From the NCBI GenBank assembly GCA_036925085.1, contig JAUPFP010000009.1:1904001-1968000 (forward strand): a stretch of DNA of 64,000 nt. The letters run 5' to 3'. This document shows positions 45,506-56,488 of the stretch, one piece after another (the first letter of the stretch is position 1; each line of letters begins with the position of its first letter). Both the position numbers and the translations under genes were made by a program. The stretch is from Brachycybe producta (taxonomy: Eukaryota; Arthropoda; Diplopoda; Playtdesmida; Andrognathidae). The notes under the pieces are model-generated. The model was given only the letters and a program-made list of their open reading frames with translations, was not told the origin of the DNA and did not search any database.

Positions 45506-46278
45506 AATTATATGGTAAATTTCCTCAAAAGTTTACGGTAAATTTCCTCAAAAGTTTACGCATAATTTTCTCAAATTTTCTGGTAAATTTTCTAAAAAAT
45601 TATATGGGCAAATTTTATGATAAATTTTATTAACAGATTTATCAATTTTTTTGTAATACGCATTCATTTCTATGAAAATGTGTTATATTGTAGTGAATTA
45701 CAGTGTTGATTTGAATGCTTTCATCAATTAATGGGTCCAAGTTAAACTTACGAAAACCTAATGAAACATTTTTCAAAATTTTATCTCGAAAAAGTTTTTT
45801 CAACAAAAAATGTTGAGACAATAAAATTATTTGTTTTGTTGATTTTCAGTATTATTATTAATTTCACGTATAAGTAAAGTATTTAAGTGGTGTTATAATA
45901 ATTCATTTTTCATAAAAAAACTGGAAAGAGAAGAAAACAAAAAACTTGGGCACACACCGGCTTTCTGCAGACATTACGTTCGAATGGCTCAAAAAAATTG
46001 CTCAAAAAAACAGAACCATTCTTATTTTTTATGTTCCAATTTTTGAGCCAATAATTCTCTGAAAACAAAAATAATAATAAAAAAAACCCTAAAGACAAAA
46101 TTTATCGAAAGACGCTCACAAAACGAGAGAATTTATCCTCATTTGAATCCGAATTATCCATCAAGAAGAAATTTGGTAGAGAAAACTGTTTACCAGTTTA
46201 GTGAAATCCTAAGAGCCTCCCGCCGTCCCCCACCTCGAGTAGGCTCACTACTAGAAAGCGGCTATGATTTACCACTTG
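45506..46278. other. No gene seen
   Basis: AT-rich continuation with degenerate units to about 45640, then unique sequence. Confidence 0.4.
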
Positions 46279-46468
46279 CAATTAGAAAACGGGACAAACA
46301 GAAGTTGGCTCCGCCCTTTTTATGACGAACGGCAACTTTTAATTGGTTGGCTATGTAGTCTAACGTCACGTGCTCCGCCCTTTTCAACGTCGAACCACAC
46401 AACAAACCAATTAGAAGTTGCCGGTTATCATAAAAAGGGCGGAGCCAACTTCTGTTTGTCCCGATTTG
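46279..46468. mobile_element. HP1a hairpin MITE, right end truncated
   Basis: The left end starts at GCAATTAGAAAACGGG. The right arm breaks off after TGTCCCGATTT, losing CTAATTGCCTG. Confidence 0.88.
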
Positions 46469-46547
46469 TTTGTGTTGTGTCACAAATTTGTTGTGGGTTT
46501 TGTCCTGAATACTGCTGACATTTGTTTCAGCTTTATTTCGTTTTCAA

Positions 46548-46969
46548 TAGGGATAGGACATTCGAATCCTCGAATATCCCGCAAATCTTGGAAAATATTC
46601 CAGATTCGAAAACTCGAATCTTTGCGCTTTTTTCGTCTCTTTAGAATCCTAGCCTTAAAAAAATGTTAAAAACTTTGGTAAAATTAGTTTTAACTCTATT
46701 GACGTCCAATAGAAGCGATCACTAACAAAAAAAAACCCGGCGATTGTTGCTATTTCGGTGGTACCCGGATCACCAATATACCTTATGGCGACCCTGAGTG
46801 CCACACTGTGTTTTTTATTATTAATCATTTAATATTTAATATTATTTCATTTATTTGTATCTTCTTAATGAATAATATAGGATTCTTACATGAACGATTC
46901 GAGAGATTCGTTAGATTCGAGAACCTTTTAGGATTCGGTTTCGAGAAAATTTAGGATTCATCCCACCTC
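46548..46969 (+). mobile_element. FR element with 7-bp flanking repeat
   Basis: AGGGATAGGACATTCGAATC to GGATTCATCCCACCTC, flanked by TTTTCAA at 46541-46547 and 46970-46976. A 7-8 bp duplication is consistent with a hAT-type origin for FR. Confidence 0.82.
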
Positions 46970-46976
46970 TTTTCAA

Positions 46977-48429
46977 AATCTGCTTTTATTTAGGCATATT
47001 TGGCACTTTTTGTCAGCTTGATGTGGATCGGGTATAAAATACCTTAAAATGAAGACAAAATATGTTCCCCCCACTGTTTTTCTACCCTGTTTAGCAAGAA
47101 ACAAGGGGCCCATCATGCCAATTAGCCCCATCTGGCCACCGTCCTTTCTAGCCTGGTAGTCATAGGTGGCTATGGCACAGTAGGATAGTACTGTCACTAC
47201 ATATTACCATCTTTTCAGCTACAAAATATTCATCTTCAGCGTGCCACTAACTAAATCCGCCCATATAACTTGCGGCTCATAAGGTTAACCCATTTGGCCA
47301 CTCTTGAGGTACAAATATTTTTGGTAAAAAAATAACAATAGATATTGATACGGACGGAAGCTAGAGAGAAAGAGAGGGTCAGCGGCAATATACATGTATT
47401 CACCTGCATAATTGAGACAACGTTACCATGGTAACCCCCTGTCATGATATAGCATTACACTTCCATTCAGATAAAAGAACAAGAAAAGAAAATCCATAAC
47501 AGCTATACGGAATTGAGAGAGAGAGAGAGAGAGACACCAGAGTGCCAAAAAAAAACCCTTTTTACAACCCTATGCATTTTTGACAAAAAGTTCTTTGGAC
47601 TCAAGCGAGCGTAAGAACAGAAAATTTCTCTTTCTTCCATTTCTCATATACATCTCCATCCTCCTCCCCCCCCACACACATCTTATTTTTACGATCTTTG
47701 AAGGCGAAAGTATCAATAAAAAAGGCGGCAATAACGAGAAAACACCCTTCTTCTTCTTCTTCTTCTTCTTCTTCAAGAAAAAGAAGAATGATTGAAGAAA
47801 GTGTTGTACTTGACACAAGAATCAAGTTCTTCTTGAACAGAAAAGAAACCTCTCCCACTCTTTAAGAAACATGTCTTAACATTCAGACCACTTAAACGTT
47901 TTCTCGGTCTTTCTAGTATTTCTCTTATTTCTTTTGCCTTAAAAATGAGCTCAGAAGAAGACGAAGAGAAACAATAAGATAATACAGAATGTTCCAAAAA
48001 ATGTTAATAACTTAATAACTGTATATAATATAATATAAGTTAATAACTGTGCCATGTTTATCTTCTTAAATTTAATTTTATAATTTTAATAATTAAGAGT
48101 AAATGTTACAATAAATATTATGTTTAATTTAATTTTATCTTTAATATTTATAATTAATATTTAATTTAATATTTATTTTAATATTTATTTTAATATTTAT
48201 TTTAATATTTATGTTTAAATGATGCATTATCTGAAATGTTCAAAATGTCACTCATTCGCATTGCTGACCAATGGTAAGAAAATGATCTGTAAAGATTAAT
48301 TGAGGTTTTCACTTGTATTTCTTCACTTTCTTCCCATTAATACAATATTATGACAAGTAATCTAAGAAAAATGTCGCATAATTACAAGAAATACCGTTAA
48401 TTGATGTTTGCAGATCCGTTTCTTTTTAA
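46977..48429. other. No gene seen; small microsatellites
   Basis: (GA)n at 47515-47534, (TTC)n at 47748-47775 and a degenerate TTTAATATTTA array at 48110-48210. No exon supported. Confidence 0.4.
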
Positions 48430-48584
48430 TGCCAGCAAGGCAAATGGGTGACATTTTGACTGTTAATTATTTGGTCGGATGTCACATGCCACACCCCTTT
48501 CATTTTCTAATTGGTTGATATTTGGTCTGACGCTCATCAAAGGGCGGGGCAAACAAAAAGTAAGTGCTGGGGCACAACTGCCTG
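48430..48584. mobile_element. HP1b-related element
   Basis: Core TCTAATTGGTTGATATTTGG, CTGACGCTCATCAAAGGGCG. Right arm AAGTGCTGGGGCACAACTGCCTG, similar to the 55106-55244 copy. The left arm is degenerate. Confidence 0.65.
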
Positions 48585-48589
48585 TCCAC

Positions 48590-48682
48590 GTGGGAGGCAA
48601 TGACATCATTTGCAATTGCACAGAAGGCCACCATGTGGAAGGCAGTAATATCATTCGCAATTGCGCAGAAGACTGCCAAGTG
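48590..48682 (+). repeat. 48-bp tandem duplication
   Basis: Two direct copies of a GGAGGCAATGACATCATTTG CAATTGCACAGAAGG unit, about 80% alike. Confidence 0.75.
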
Positions 48683-49337
48683 GCGTTGTGCACAATCTGA
48701 TTACTTGTTAACCTTTTTCAGGCCACGTTTTTGAGTGAAACTTAAGAAACTGGTAGTCTTCGCCACGCCTACGTTTCGAACTGTTTAATTTGACACCCAT
48801 GATTGTCGCTGTGAGCCTTGTAGTTGCTTCAAAAGGTCATGTGCATATACATACATATACTGTATATACACATGGTTCAAAGTGTGTATACATTTTTGAG
48901 ACACTTTGTATTTGGATATGAGTCTTGAGAAACGGATTTCTTTTATTTCACCAACATCTTTCATAGAGTCTAAGCTAGACGTTTCTTCTCCTCCTTCAAT
49001 TTCATCCATTTCTCAAGATACCCTCATCATCATCATCGTCATCGTCATCATTCTTCATAATCCTCACCCTCACTTCAACCGCTCCCCCTATAAATATCGT
49101 ATCACCTTCATTCCAAGTCTCCATTCATATTACTAAACATCATTATAATAAAGATACATTAATCCATAGAAAATCGAAATTATATAATCTTTGTCAAATA
49201 CATTTTTGAATATCATTAGCCGTAAAAAGTAGGGGAAAAAATGTAAACTGTTCTGGAAAACGTGTTCTGTTGGTGAACAGCACACGCGTAGAGTCTGAAA
49301 ACATTCACAAAGTAACAAAAATTCACACATGCACGCA
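48683..49337. other. No gene seen
   Basis: Contains TCATCATCATCGTCATCGTC (49024-49049); otherwise unique. Confidence 0.4.
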
Positions 49338-49542
49338 CAGGCAATTAGAAATCGGGACAAACAGAAGTTGGCTCTGCCCTTTTTATGACGACAGGCAACT
49401 TCTAATTGGTTGGTTATGTAGTCTGACGTCACATGCTCCGCCCTTTTCAACGTCGAACCACACAACAATCCAATTAGAAGTTGCCGTTCGTCATAAAAAG
49501 GGGTGGAGCCAACTTGTGTTCGTCCCGATTTCTAAATGCCTG
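49338..49542. mobile_element. HP1a hairpin MITE
   Basis: Full length. Immediately after it a 17-bp direct repeat starting CATCCCAACATATGG occurs twice (49543-49576), which is not present on the left side. Confidence 0.88.
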
Positions 49543-49895
49543 TCATCCCAACATATGGTGTCATCCCAACATATGGATTCCATTTTCCGCTTACCGAAAG
49601 TATTCCAGGTCCTTTTTAACATAATTTCGGTCTATTTTTCCAGGTTTAAATGAGACTAAAAGTTAGTAGAATCGCACGGTAAAGAAATTGATTCCGGTTA
49701 CAATTTTATTTATAAATTATGACGAGCTTATTTGTTTCAAATGTCTTCTGAATTAAACTTTTTTGTAGTTAATTACGACACGCGAAGCGAATCATCGGAA
49801 ATACGAGCTCCTAACAGTTTTTACATATTTCGCATTTCAGTTAGAAAAATAAATATTTAATAACGAATTTTAAATTTTCAGTTTTCCCAGACTTT
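49543..49895. other. No gene seen
   Basis: Unique AT-rich. Confidence 0.4.
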
Positions 49896-49897
49896 TT

Positions 49898-50450
49898 TTT
49901 TATTCCTCACCTTTTTTTTTTCTTCTTCTTTTGTAAAATTTCCCAAAGTTTTGCAGATTTTTCTTCTTTTTTACATAAATTTCCCGAGTTTTCCAGATTT
50001 CTTTCTTTTATGTAAATATGAACCTGAATTCTCCAATTTTTTCTTCTTTTTACTTCAATTTCCAGAGTTCTCTGGATTTTTTCTTCGTTTACGTAAATTT
50101 CCTGAATTTTCCACATTTGTTTTACATTTTTTACCTACATTTTCAGAGTCTTCCACGTTTTTGTCTGCTTTTTACGTAAATTTTCGGAGTTTTCCAGATT
50201 TCTTTCTTTTATGTAAATATGAACCTGAATCCTCCAATTTTTTCTTCTTCTACTTTTTTCCTCAATTTTCCGAGTTGTCTGGATTTTCGTTCTTTTACGT
50301 AAATTTCCTGAATTTCCAGTTTTTTAAAAACAAACTTTTTACCTAAATTTTCGGAGTTTTTCTGTTTTGTTTTGTTTTTTCCTCTGCTTTTTACGTAACT
50401 TACACGAGTTTTCCCAGATTTTTCTTCTTTTTACATAAATTTCATAAAAA
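49898..50450 (+). repeat. Degenerate ~45-60 bp minisatellite
   Basis: Repeated TTTTTTCTTCTTTTTACGTA AATTTCCxGAGTTTTCCAGA units with long-period similarity (49995-50060 matches 50205-50270). The 131-codon Phe/Ser-rich + frame is a by-product. Confidence 0.85.
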
Positions 50451-50612
50451 TAACAACCGCCACTCAGACAAGGAAGAACCACACGAGTCCCGCAATTACA
50501 CAGGCGAAACTTACGCACGTGTAGAAAATACACAGCACTTAAATATTGCAAGAAAATAACTTTAAAAAGAACTTTCTTATCCCCTTCTCTTCACATTAAT
50601 ATATTTAGTTAG

Positions 50613-50761
50613 CAGTGATTGCCCGCCATCAGGGGCATATAAACCACGCCTACATTTTTTTAAACCTTTTTTTTAACCTTAAAAGGTTAAAAAAAATGTT
50701 AAAAAAAGGTTTAAAAAAATGTAGGCGTGGTTTATATGCCCCTGATGGCGGGCAATCACTG
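50613..50761. mobile_element. 149-bp perfect hairpin
   Basis: Arms of more than 50 bp pair without mismatch: CAGTGATTGCCCGCCATCAG … and its complement …CTGATGGCGGGCAATCACTG, closing on a TTAACCTTAAAAGGTTAA loop. Contains GCATATAAACCACGCC in each arm. Probably a young MITE; no other copy in the window. Confidence 0.88.
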
Positions 50762-50794
50762 TATAAAAAGTCCTTTTCAAACCACACAAATACA

Positions 50795-51001
50795 CAGGCA
50801 TTTAGAAATCGGGACGAACACACAAGTTGGCTCCGCCCTTTTTATGACGACCGGCAACTTCTAATTGGTTTGTTGTGTGGTTCGACGTTGAAAAGGGCGG
50901 AGCATGTGACATCAGACTACGTAACCAACCAGTTAGAAGTTGTGTTCGTCATAAAAAGGGCGGAGCCAACTTGTGTGTTCGTCCAGATTTCTAAATGCTT
51001 G
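50795..51001. mobile_element. HP1a hairpin MITE
   Basis: CAGGCATTTAGAAATCGGGA ends; the right terminus has drifted to CTAAATGCTTGG. Arms carry a duplicated CACACAAG/CTTGTGTG. Confidence 0.87.
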
Positions 51002-51152
51002 GCACAACTACCAGACACTGAGAAGTCGCGTAAAATGAACAATATCACGTGACAAAAACAAGAAAACATTTGAAATCACAAATTTGCTCCCATTAAAAAA
51101 AATGAAAACAAGTTAAAAAAAAAAAGAAGAAAAAAAGGTGAGAAATTCTTAC

Positions 51153-51236
51153 TTTGATTGTTTCATGAGCTGTGACGTGTCCCTGTTTCCGCGGAATCCG
51201 AGAAGAGACCGTTGTTGTCCTTTCAGTGTCCACCAT
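51153..51236 (-). CDS. Candidate first coding exon (28 codons)
   Basis: ATG at 51236 (context GTGATATGG, G at +4) opens MVDTERTTTVSSRIPRKQGH VTAHETIK, then AAA is followed by GTAAGA, a near-consensus splice donor, in phase 0. The peptide is basic and Ser/Thr-rich; SRIP with flanking basic residues fits the SxIP pattern by which some proteins bind EB1 at microtubule plus ends, but a four-residue match in 28 is weak. A TGACCATTGTCCAT motif sits 43 bp upstream, similar to the one upstream of the 32128 exon. No second exon was identified between here and 40 kb. Confidence 0.4.
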
Positions 51237-51777
51237 ATCACTTAATCTGTCCACTCGTTATAACACATTTTTATTTAAATGGACAATGGTCACTAATAAA
51301 TGACCTCCTTCAAGACACCTCCTCCTCCTCCTCTTTTGACAGCTCCATTACAATCACCATCATCATCATCTTAGTTTTCTTTAAGAAAGAATGAAGAAAC
51401 GCAAGTCTTTTTTTTCCCCCCGACTTTTATCTTAAGTACAACTCTTCACTTTGGCGTCTCAAACACTTTTAAAACCGCGAACTTTTTTTTTTCTTCTTTT
51501 TGACAAAATCCTCCAAAGTGAGTGTACTTCTTGTATGTTATGTCATTTTTCATTCTGTTCGAGAAAGAAAATAGGAAGAAAAAAAAATATGAGACAAAAA
51601 TCGATTGAAACAAACAACAAGAGAAGAACATTTGAAATTCATTGACGTTGGTGTGTCTTTTTTACTTCTACACGCAAAACAAGCATAAAAAACACAAAAA
51701 TATTTCCCCTTTCTCAAGACCTCTTTAAATGACCAATATTTTTTTTTCTTGACCATCTTTAATCATCTTAACCCCAT
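51237..51777. other. Upstream region of candidate exon
   Basis: Contains (CCT)n at 51318-51333 and (ATC)n near 51355-51370. No other gene. Confidence 0.35.
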
Positions 51778-52112
51778 ATTACCTTGTACAGACATGAGTA
51801 ATACCTAGTACACATACCTGATAATTTAAATGCATTTAGATAATAAACGTGTTCTACAGAGCCCTGTGAAGGGCAAACAAACAATATGTCAAATTCAATT
51901 TATTCACTCAATAATCTGAAAATATTGAGATTAATACTTAAATATAATACAGAAACTATTGACAAAATATTGATTTAGTATTTCAATTTTAAAATATTAA
52001 TAATGAAGTCAATTTTTATTTGGTGTTCATGTCCTTAACTGGATTCCGTATAAATTCACCTAAACACATTTAATTTGAAATCATTTAACTCATGTTTGTG
52101 TACAAGGTAATT
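51778..52112. mobile_element. GAGCCCTGTGAAGGGC element with TIRs
   Basis: The better copy of the repeat at 12083-12400. Inverted ends ATTACCTTGTACA/TGTACAAGGTAAT and subterminal CATGAGT/ACTCATG. About 335 bp, non-coding. Confidence 0.75.
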
Positions 52113-52132
52113 AGGTGAATTCAAGTTATTTT

Positions 52133-52174
52133 GTGGAGATTTTTCGAAGCAATTTTGCGATGTAGTCTCTTAAA
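52133..52174 (-). mobile_element. HP2 terminal fragment
   Basis: GTGGAGATTTTTCGAAGCAA … GATGTAGTCTCTTAA, only the outer ~42 bp. Confidence 0.7.
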
Positions 52175-53144
52175 ATTCAACACCAACCTGAGTTACAACA
52201 AACTTTACATTTTACCCATCAATCTTATCTTTTACAAACTATTGCCTATTTTGTTTTTGGTCTCATGACCATTAAAATAAACATTTTAGAATTTTCAAGG
52301 ATAATTATGCTGAATTAAAGCCATTGAATAAACGTCAAATGCAATAAGTGCCAAGTTTTTCTTGCCTCTTCTAGTTTTCTAACAACTTTTTTTTTAAGTC
52401 GACGGCAGTAATAATGAATTTATGACAAAAGAAAATAAGTACATCCAATGTGATGTGGAAAAAGAGAGATTGGGGGTTGAAAATTCCTTTTTCTCATATC
52501 AAACCGGAACTCGTCCGCAAATCACAATTCAACCATTTCCGCGCCAACCGTAGAATATTCAATGCTCATGGCTCATTATGACATTTTTTAATGTTTAATA
52601 AAAAAATAGAGAGAGAGGGGGCGCTATAATCGTTTATTGAAGAGGAGAAACCTTCAGTGAAGCATAAAGAAACCAAAAAAAAAAACATTTGTCCCTTTAC
52701 TACATTGTTAGCCTCTCACTTGTTCAAAGCTTTTTTTTTTTTCTTGTTCTAAGTTCGCTAACAAAAAAAGGCTTTTAACCATCAAATGTTTTATGTGTAT
52801 AAACATGAAGAATAAAGTTGGTCCAATAGGCATTCGAACTGACAAGAAACTCCCCCCCCCCCTTCTCATTCCCTTCATAAAATAAATCTTAACCCACACA
52901 AATACAAGAGTTTGAGGGGAGAACAGAGAGGGGAGAGTAAAAAGAAATTGGAAGAAACAGACATGGAGAACATATTATTCTTAATCAATTGCAATTCCTT
53001 CTCTCTGTTCGTTTCTTTTTCTTTCTTTTCTCCACTCCCAAAATTGAAGATTGCCAATTGATGTCCGTTATAGCCTTAACTTAAATGTGAACAGTAAGGG
53101 AGATCGGGGCTGATTGACAACAGGGGCAGGTTGCCAGGTTGGCA
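52175..53144. other. No gene seen
   Basis: Unique, with a C11 run near 52852; no exon supported. Confidence 0.4.
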
Positions 53145-53159
53145 CATCTCTTGTGACAA

Positions 53160-53363
53160 CAGGCAATTAGAAAACGGGATGAACAGAAGTTGGCTCCGCC
53201 CTTTTTATGACGAACGGCAACTTCTAATTGGTTGGTTATGTAGTCTGACGTCAAATGCTCCGCCCTTTTCAACGTCGAACCACACAACAAACCAATTAGA
53301 AGTTGTCTGTCGTCATAAAAAGGACGGAGCCAACTTCAGTTCACCCCGTTTTCTAATTGCCTG
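53160..53363. mobile_element. HP1a hairpin MITE with 14-bp duplication
   Basis: Flanked by perfect direct repeats CATCTCTTGTGACA at 53145-53158 and 53365-53378, the longest in the window. One base (A left, T right) separates repeat and CAGGC/GCCTG, suggesting the element proper is ACAGGC…GCCTGT. Confidence 0.93.
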
Positions 53364-53448
53364 TCATCTCTTGTGACATAAGTAATAACTGCTAGAGTTA
53401 AAGCCTGGGACACACTACGCGTCGAATGCCTTCTCACGCTGGACAAAA

Positions 53449-53807
53449 CAGTCAAGTAAAGACAGATCCATGCAGAACAGGCAATTAGAAAACGGGATAA
53501 ACAGACGTTGGCTCTGCCCTTTTTGTGACGAACGGCAACTTCTAATTAATTGGTTTGACGTTCGACGTTGAAAAGGCCCGGAGCATGTGACGTCAGACTA
53601 CATAACCAACCAATTAGAAGTTGCGTTCGTCATAAAAAGGGTGGAGCCAACGTCTGTTTATCCCGTTTTCTAATTGCCTGTCCATGCAGACATTTGCTCC
53701 GCCCCTTTTTATGAGGACTGGCAACTTCTAATTGGTTTGTTATGTGGTCTGACGCTCAGAAAAGAGCGGAGCAAACACGTCTGCGTGTCCCTGTTTTTAC
53801 ATGCCTG
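53449..53807. mobile_element. HP1b interrupted by HP1a
   Basis: The left arm CAGTCAAGTAAAGACAGATC CATGCAGA and right part CATTTGCTCCGCCCCTTTTT … ACGTCTGCGTGTCCCTGTTT TTACATGCCTG form one element once 53477-53690 is removed. Outer flanks TGGACAAAA (53440-53448) and TGGACGAAT (53810-53818) match at 7 of 9. Confidence 0.88.
53478..53680. mobile_element. HP1a nested in HP1b, 10-bp TSD
   Basis: Perfect duplication TCCATGCAGA at 53467-53476 and 53681-53690; removing the element plus one repeat restores the HP1b left arm. The central loop here has GGTTTGACGTTCGACG in place of the usual sequence. Confidence 0.94.
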
Positions 53808-54357
53808 TTTGGACGAATGATATTTTGACCATCAGACAGATGTCGGATGCCAAGCGTCCAATGTTTGCGACATTGGAGGATATTTGAATGCATTCGGGCG
53901 GGTGTCGGTTTCCATGTCTTATGTCAAAGGTTTCCAATGTTTGCGACAATGTTGGCCACATAGACCGACCGGATCATCAATTGCGAATGTATGGCAAATG
54001 GCAAATTTAGTATGAAAAGTGTACCAACCAACCCCGGGTTCCCCTATAGTCTTGGAAACATTGGTCATTCTTTTCCTTTTTTTTTTTTTTGCTAATCAAC
54101 AGTAAATCCCCCTTTTTCATGCTGTCTTCTACATGTACAAAAAAACATACAAGCACGTATGAATCTGGCTGAATAACAACAGTAAGCTAAACTAAACATA
54201 AGCTAAACTGGACAAGAGCTAAACTATTAAAAGAACAAAAGCGTCCAAATTATTTATTTCAAATGATCAAATATCAGATATGCTTTTAGAAACTAGAGAA
54301 ATTACAGATTCAACTCAGGTCAAGTTAGAACATAACTGCCACTGCAGTAGCGCCATC
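53808..54357. other. No gene seen
   Basis: A CCAATGTTTGCGACATTGGA hairpin near 53858 and a second copy of TTTCCAATGTTTGCGACAAT near 53930; otherwise unique. Confidence 0.4.
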
Positions 54358-54359
54358 CG

Positions 54360-54705
54360 ATTTTTTTTTTGCAGATATTTAACTATTTTTTGCAGATATT
54401 TAACTATTTTTTTTTTGCAGATATTTAACTTTTTTTGCTGATATTTAAATATTTCTTTTGCAGATATTTAACTTTTTTTTTGCAGATATTTAACTTTTTT
54501 TTGCAGATATTTAACTATTTTTTTTGCAGATATTTAACTTTTTTTTGCAGATATTTAACTTTTTTTTGCAGATATTTAACTATTTTTTTTTTGCAAATAT
54601 TTAGCTTTTTTTGCTGATATTCAACTATTTATTTTGCAGATATTTAACTATTTTTTTATAGATATTTAACTATTTTTTTACAGATATTTAACTATTTTTA
54701 CATAA
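54360..54705 (+). repeat. TTTTTTGCAGATATTTAACTA minisatellite
   Basis: About 15 units of 20-25 bp whose length differences come from the T run. Each unit resembles a splice acceptor (T-tract then GCAG). Confidence 0.95.
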
Positions 54706-55096
54706 TTTAAACACGGGCTCCTAAATATATTTTCGAAATACTTAAAAACAACAACTAACTACATTCACTTCTAAATGCCATTATACTTTCTTTTCTACTT
54801 TCTAATATCGTCCATAGTCGCTCGCCAATAAAATGATAACTCACGGTTCAGTTTAATAACGAATGACCAAATTACAGTTGCGTGATGTCATCTGCATCAA
54901 TATCATGTCATTATTAGAGCAAATATTCTTAGATAATAACATATTTTTATGACAAACAGATACATAGCTCATATTTGTTTTCTGCATGATTCCTAGAATT
55001 TATATGCAGTATGCTAAGTTAATATGTAATATAATGTAGCTCCCGAACTTCAGCAAAACAAACCGGTCTGACCTTCACAATTTTCTAAATGAAGTG
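54706..55096. other. No gene seen
   Basis: Unique AT-rich DNA. Confidence 0.4.
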
Positions 55097-55105
55097 AATT
55101 TTGGA

Positions 55106-55244
55106 CAGGCAGTTCCGCCCAGCACTAACATTTCGTTTGCCCCGCCCTTTTATGACATCAGACCAAGTAAGAAACCAATTAGAAATTGATGGCGCTTATA
55201 AAAAGGCGGGGCAAACGAAATCTTAGTGCTGGGCTGAACTGCCT
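55106..55244. mobile_element. HP1b with CCCAGCACTAA ends, 8-bp duplication
   Basis: Terminal arms CAGGCAGTTCCGCCCAGCAC and complement; core CCGCCCTTTTATGACATCAG and AACCAATTAGAAATTG. Perfect direct repeats AATTTTGG at 55097-55104 and 55247-55254. Confidence 0.9.
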
Positions 55245-55470
55245 GTAATTTTGGCACAAAGATAGATTCATTTTAAGCAGAGGGTCTTATCTGTGATTGG
55301 TTTAAACTTGTTCTATTGCTAAAATGGGGTATAGTTCTGGAAATATGGAAATACTGTATGCTGGTGGGATAGAATCAGTGAAATTTGGAGAAGTTCTCCC
55401 GGGGAAGATAAAATCAGGGCGGGCCAGATGCAGCCCGCGGGCCATACGTTATACATGTTTTGCTTTAGAG

Positions 55471-55914
55471 CAGTGCTCCCCAACCTTTTTATCGCCGCGA
55501 ACCGGTTAACGTTTGATAATTTTACCGCGGCCCGCTGAGGGGGGGACGTTGATTGTTTATATTTTAGATTGTTTTGATTTAATAATTTTAATTTAATTGT
55601 ATTTAAACATGCCTTCAAAATAAAATACAGTTACATCAAAAAATGAATATAAAGTGATTTAACATTTTAACTCACTAGAATGCTAAATGAATGAGAACCC
55701 TGAGCTTGTTTCTTTGCAACAAGACGGTTCCATCTGGGGGTAATAGGAGACAATGACACCCAAAGTGTGTTGCTTATGTCCAGTTTATTCCGTTGTTTTG
55801 TTTTGGTTGCTGTCACTGCAGAAAATGGAAATAATTTAATGTTCCTTGGGCGGCCCGGTACCATTTGATCCACGGACCGGTACCGGTCCACGGCCCAGAG
55901 GTTGGGGACCACTG
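55471..55914. mobile_element. hAT element (ZBED5/Charlie-like) with exact 8-bp TSD
   Basis: 444 bp; ends CAGTGCTCCCCAACC and (complement) CAGTGGTCCCCAACC; perfect 8-bp duplication CTTTAGAG at 55463-55470 and 55915-55922. The right part carries the ACCGGTACCGGTCC palindrome typical of a widespread hAT group found in vertebrates and invertebrates. An internal deletion derivative that keeps the transposase 3' end. Confidence 0.93.
55667..55843 (-). pseudogene. hAT transposase C-terminal tail
   Basis: The minus-strand frame ends with about 58 recognisable residues including RNKLDISNTLWVSLSPITPR WNRLVAKKQAQGSH, then a stop. NTLxVSLSPIxPRWxxLVAxKQAQxSH is, from memory, the characteristic C-terminus of hAT transposases related to the domesticated ZBED5 and GTF2IRD2 genes. 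Only the tail after the dimerisation domain is present; the catalytic residues are missing. The open frame continues 5' (to 56044) beyond the element boundary at 55914, and that extra part is not transposase. Confidence 0.82.
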
Positions 55915-55922
55915 CTTTAGAG

Positions 55923-56082
55923 CACTTAAATATTTTTCGACTTTTGGCCGCGTTTTGAAAAAAAACGCCAAAGACCCATTTTAGAAAATCTTGAATCTTT
56001 GTGCTTTTCCAAGATTTGTGGAACTTCTGAGCTAAGTTAAGCACTCCTGAGACATTTTTAGAGTAACCGGTTCATCTAAATT
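55923..56082. other. Spacer
   Basis: Nothing recognised. Confidence 0.4.
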
Positions 56083-56488
56083 AGGAATGGTCCCTTCGAA
56101 TCCTTGAATCCAGCGAATCTTGAAAAATATTCGAGATTTGAAAAGTTCGTCTTTCAAACCTTTCGAAAACTAACCTTTAAAAAAACTTTTTAAAAACTTT
56201 CGTTAAAATTAGTTTTAACTCCATTGACGTCCAATAGAAGCGGTTCACTAACAACAAAAACCCGGCGATTGTTGCAATTTCGGTGTTGTACCCGGATCAC
56301 CAATATCATCACCTTGTGGCGAGCCTGTGTGCCACACTTGTTTTTTTTATTATTAATAATTTAATATCATTTCATTTATTTGTATTTTCTTAATGAATAA
56401 TATAGGATTCTTATATGAAGGATTCGGGAGATTCGAGAACCTTTTAGGATTCGGATTCGTGAAAATTTAGGATTCGTTCCACCTCTAA
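56083..56488 (+). mobile_element. FR element
   Basis: AGGAATGGTCCCTTCGAATC to GGATTCGTTCCACCTCT with all inner blocks and a single GAGAACCTTTTAGGATTCGG unit. Confidence 0.86.

Noticed and set aside
49951..50346. 131-codon Phe/Ser-rich frame
   Set aside because: Follows the degenerate minisatellite; repeated FPEFS-like peptides are the unit in translation.
55844..56044. N-terminal half of the 125-codon frame overlapping the hAT element
   Set aside because: It extends past the element's target-site duplication into unrelated sequence; only the last ~58 residues are transposase.
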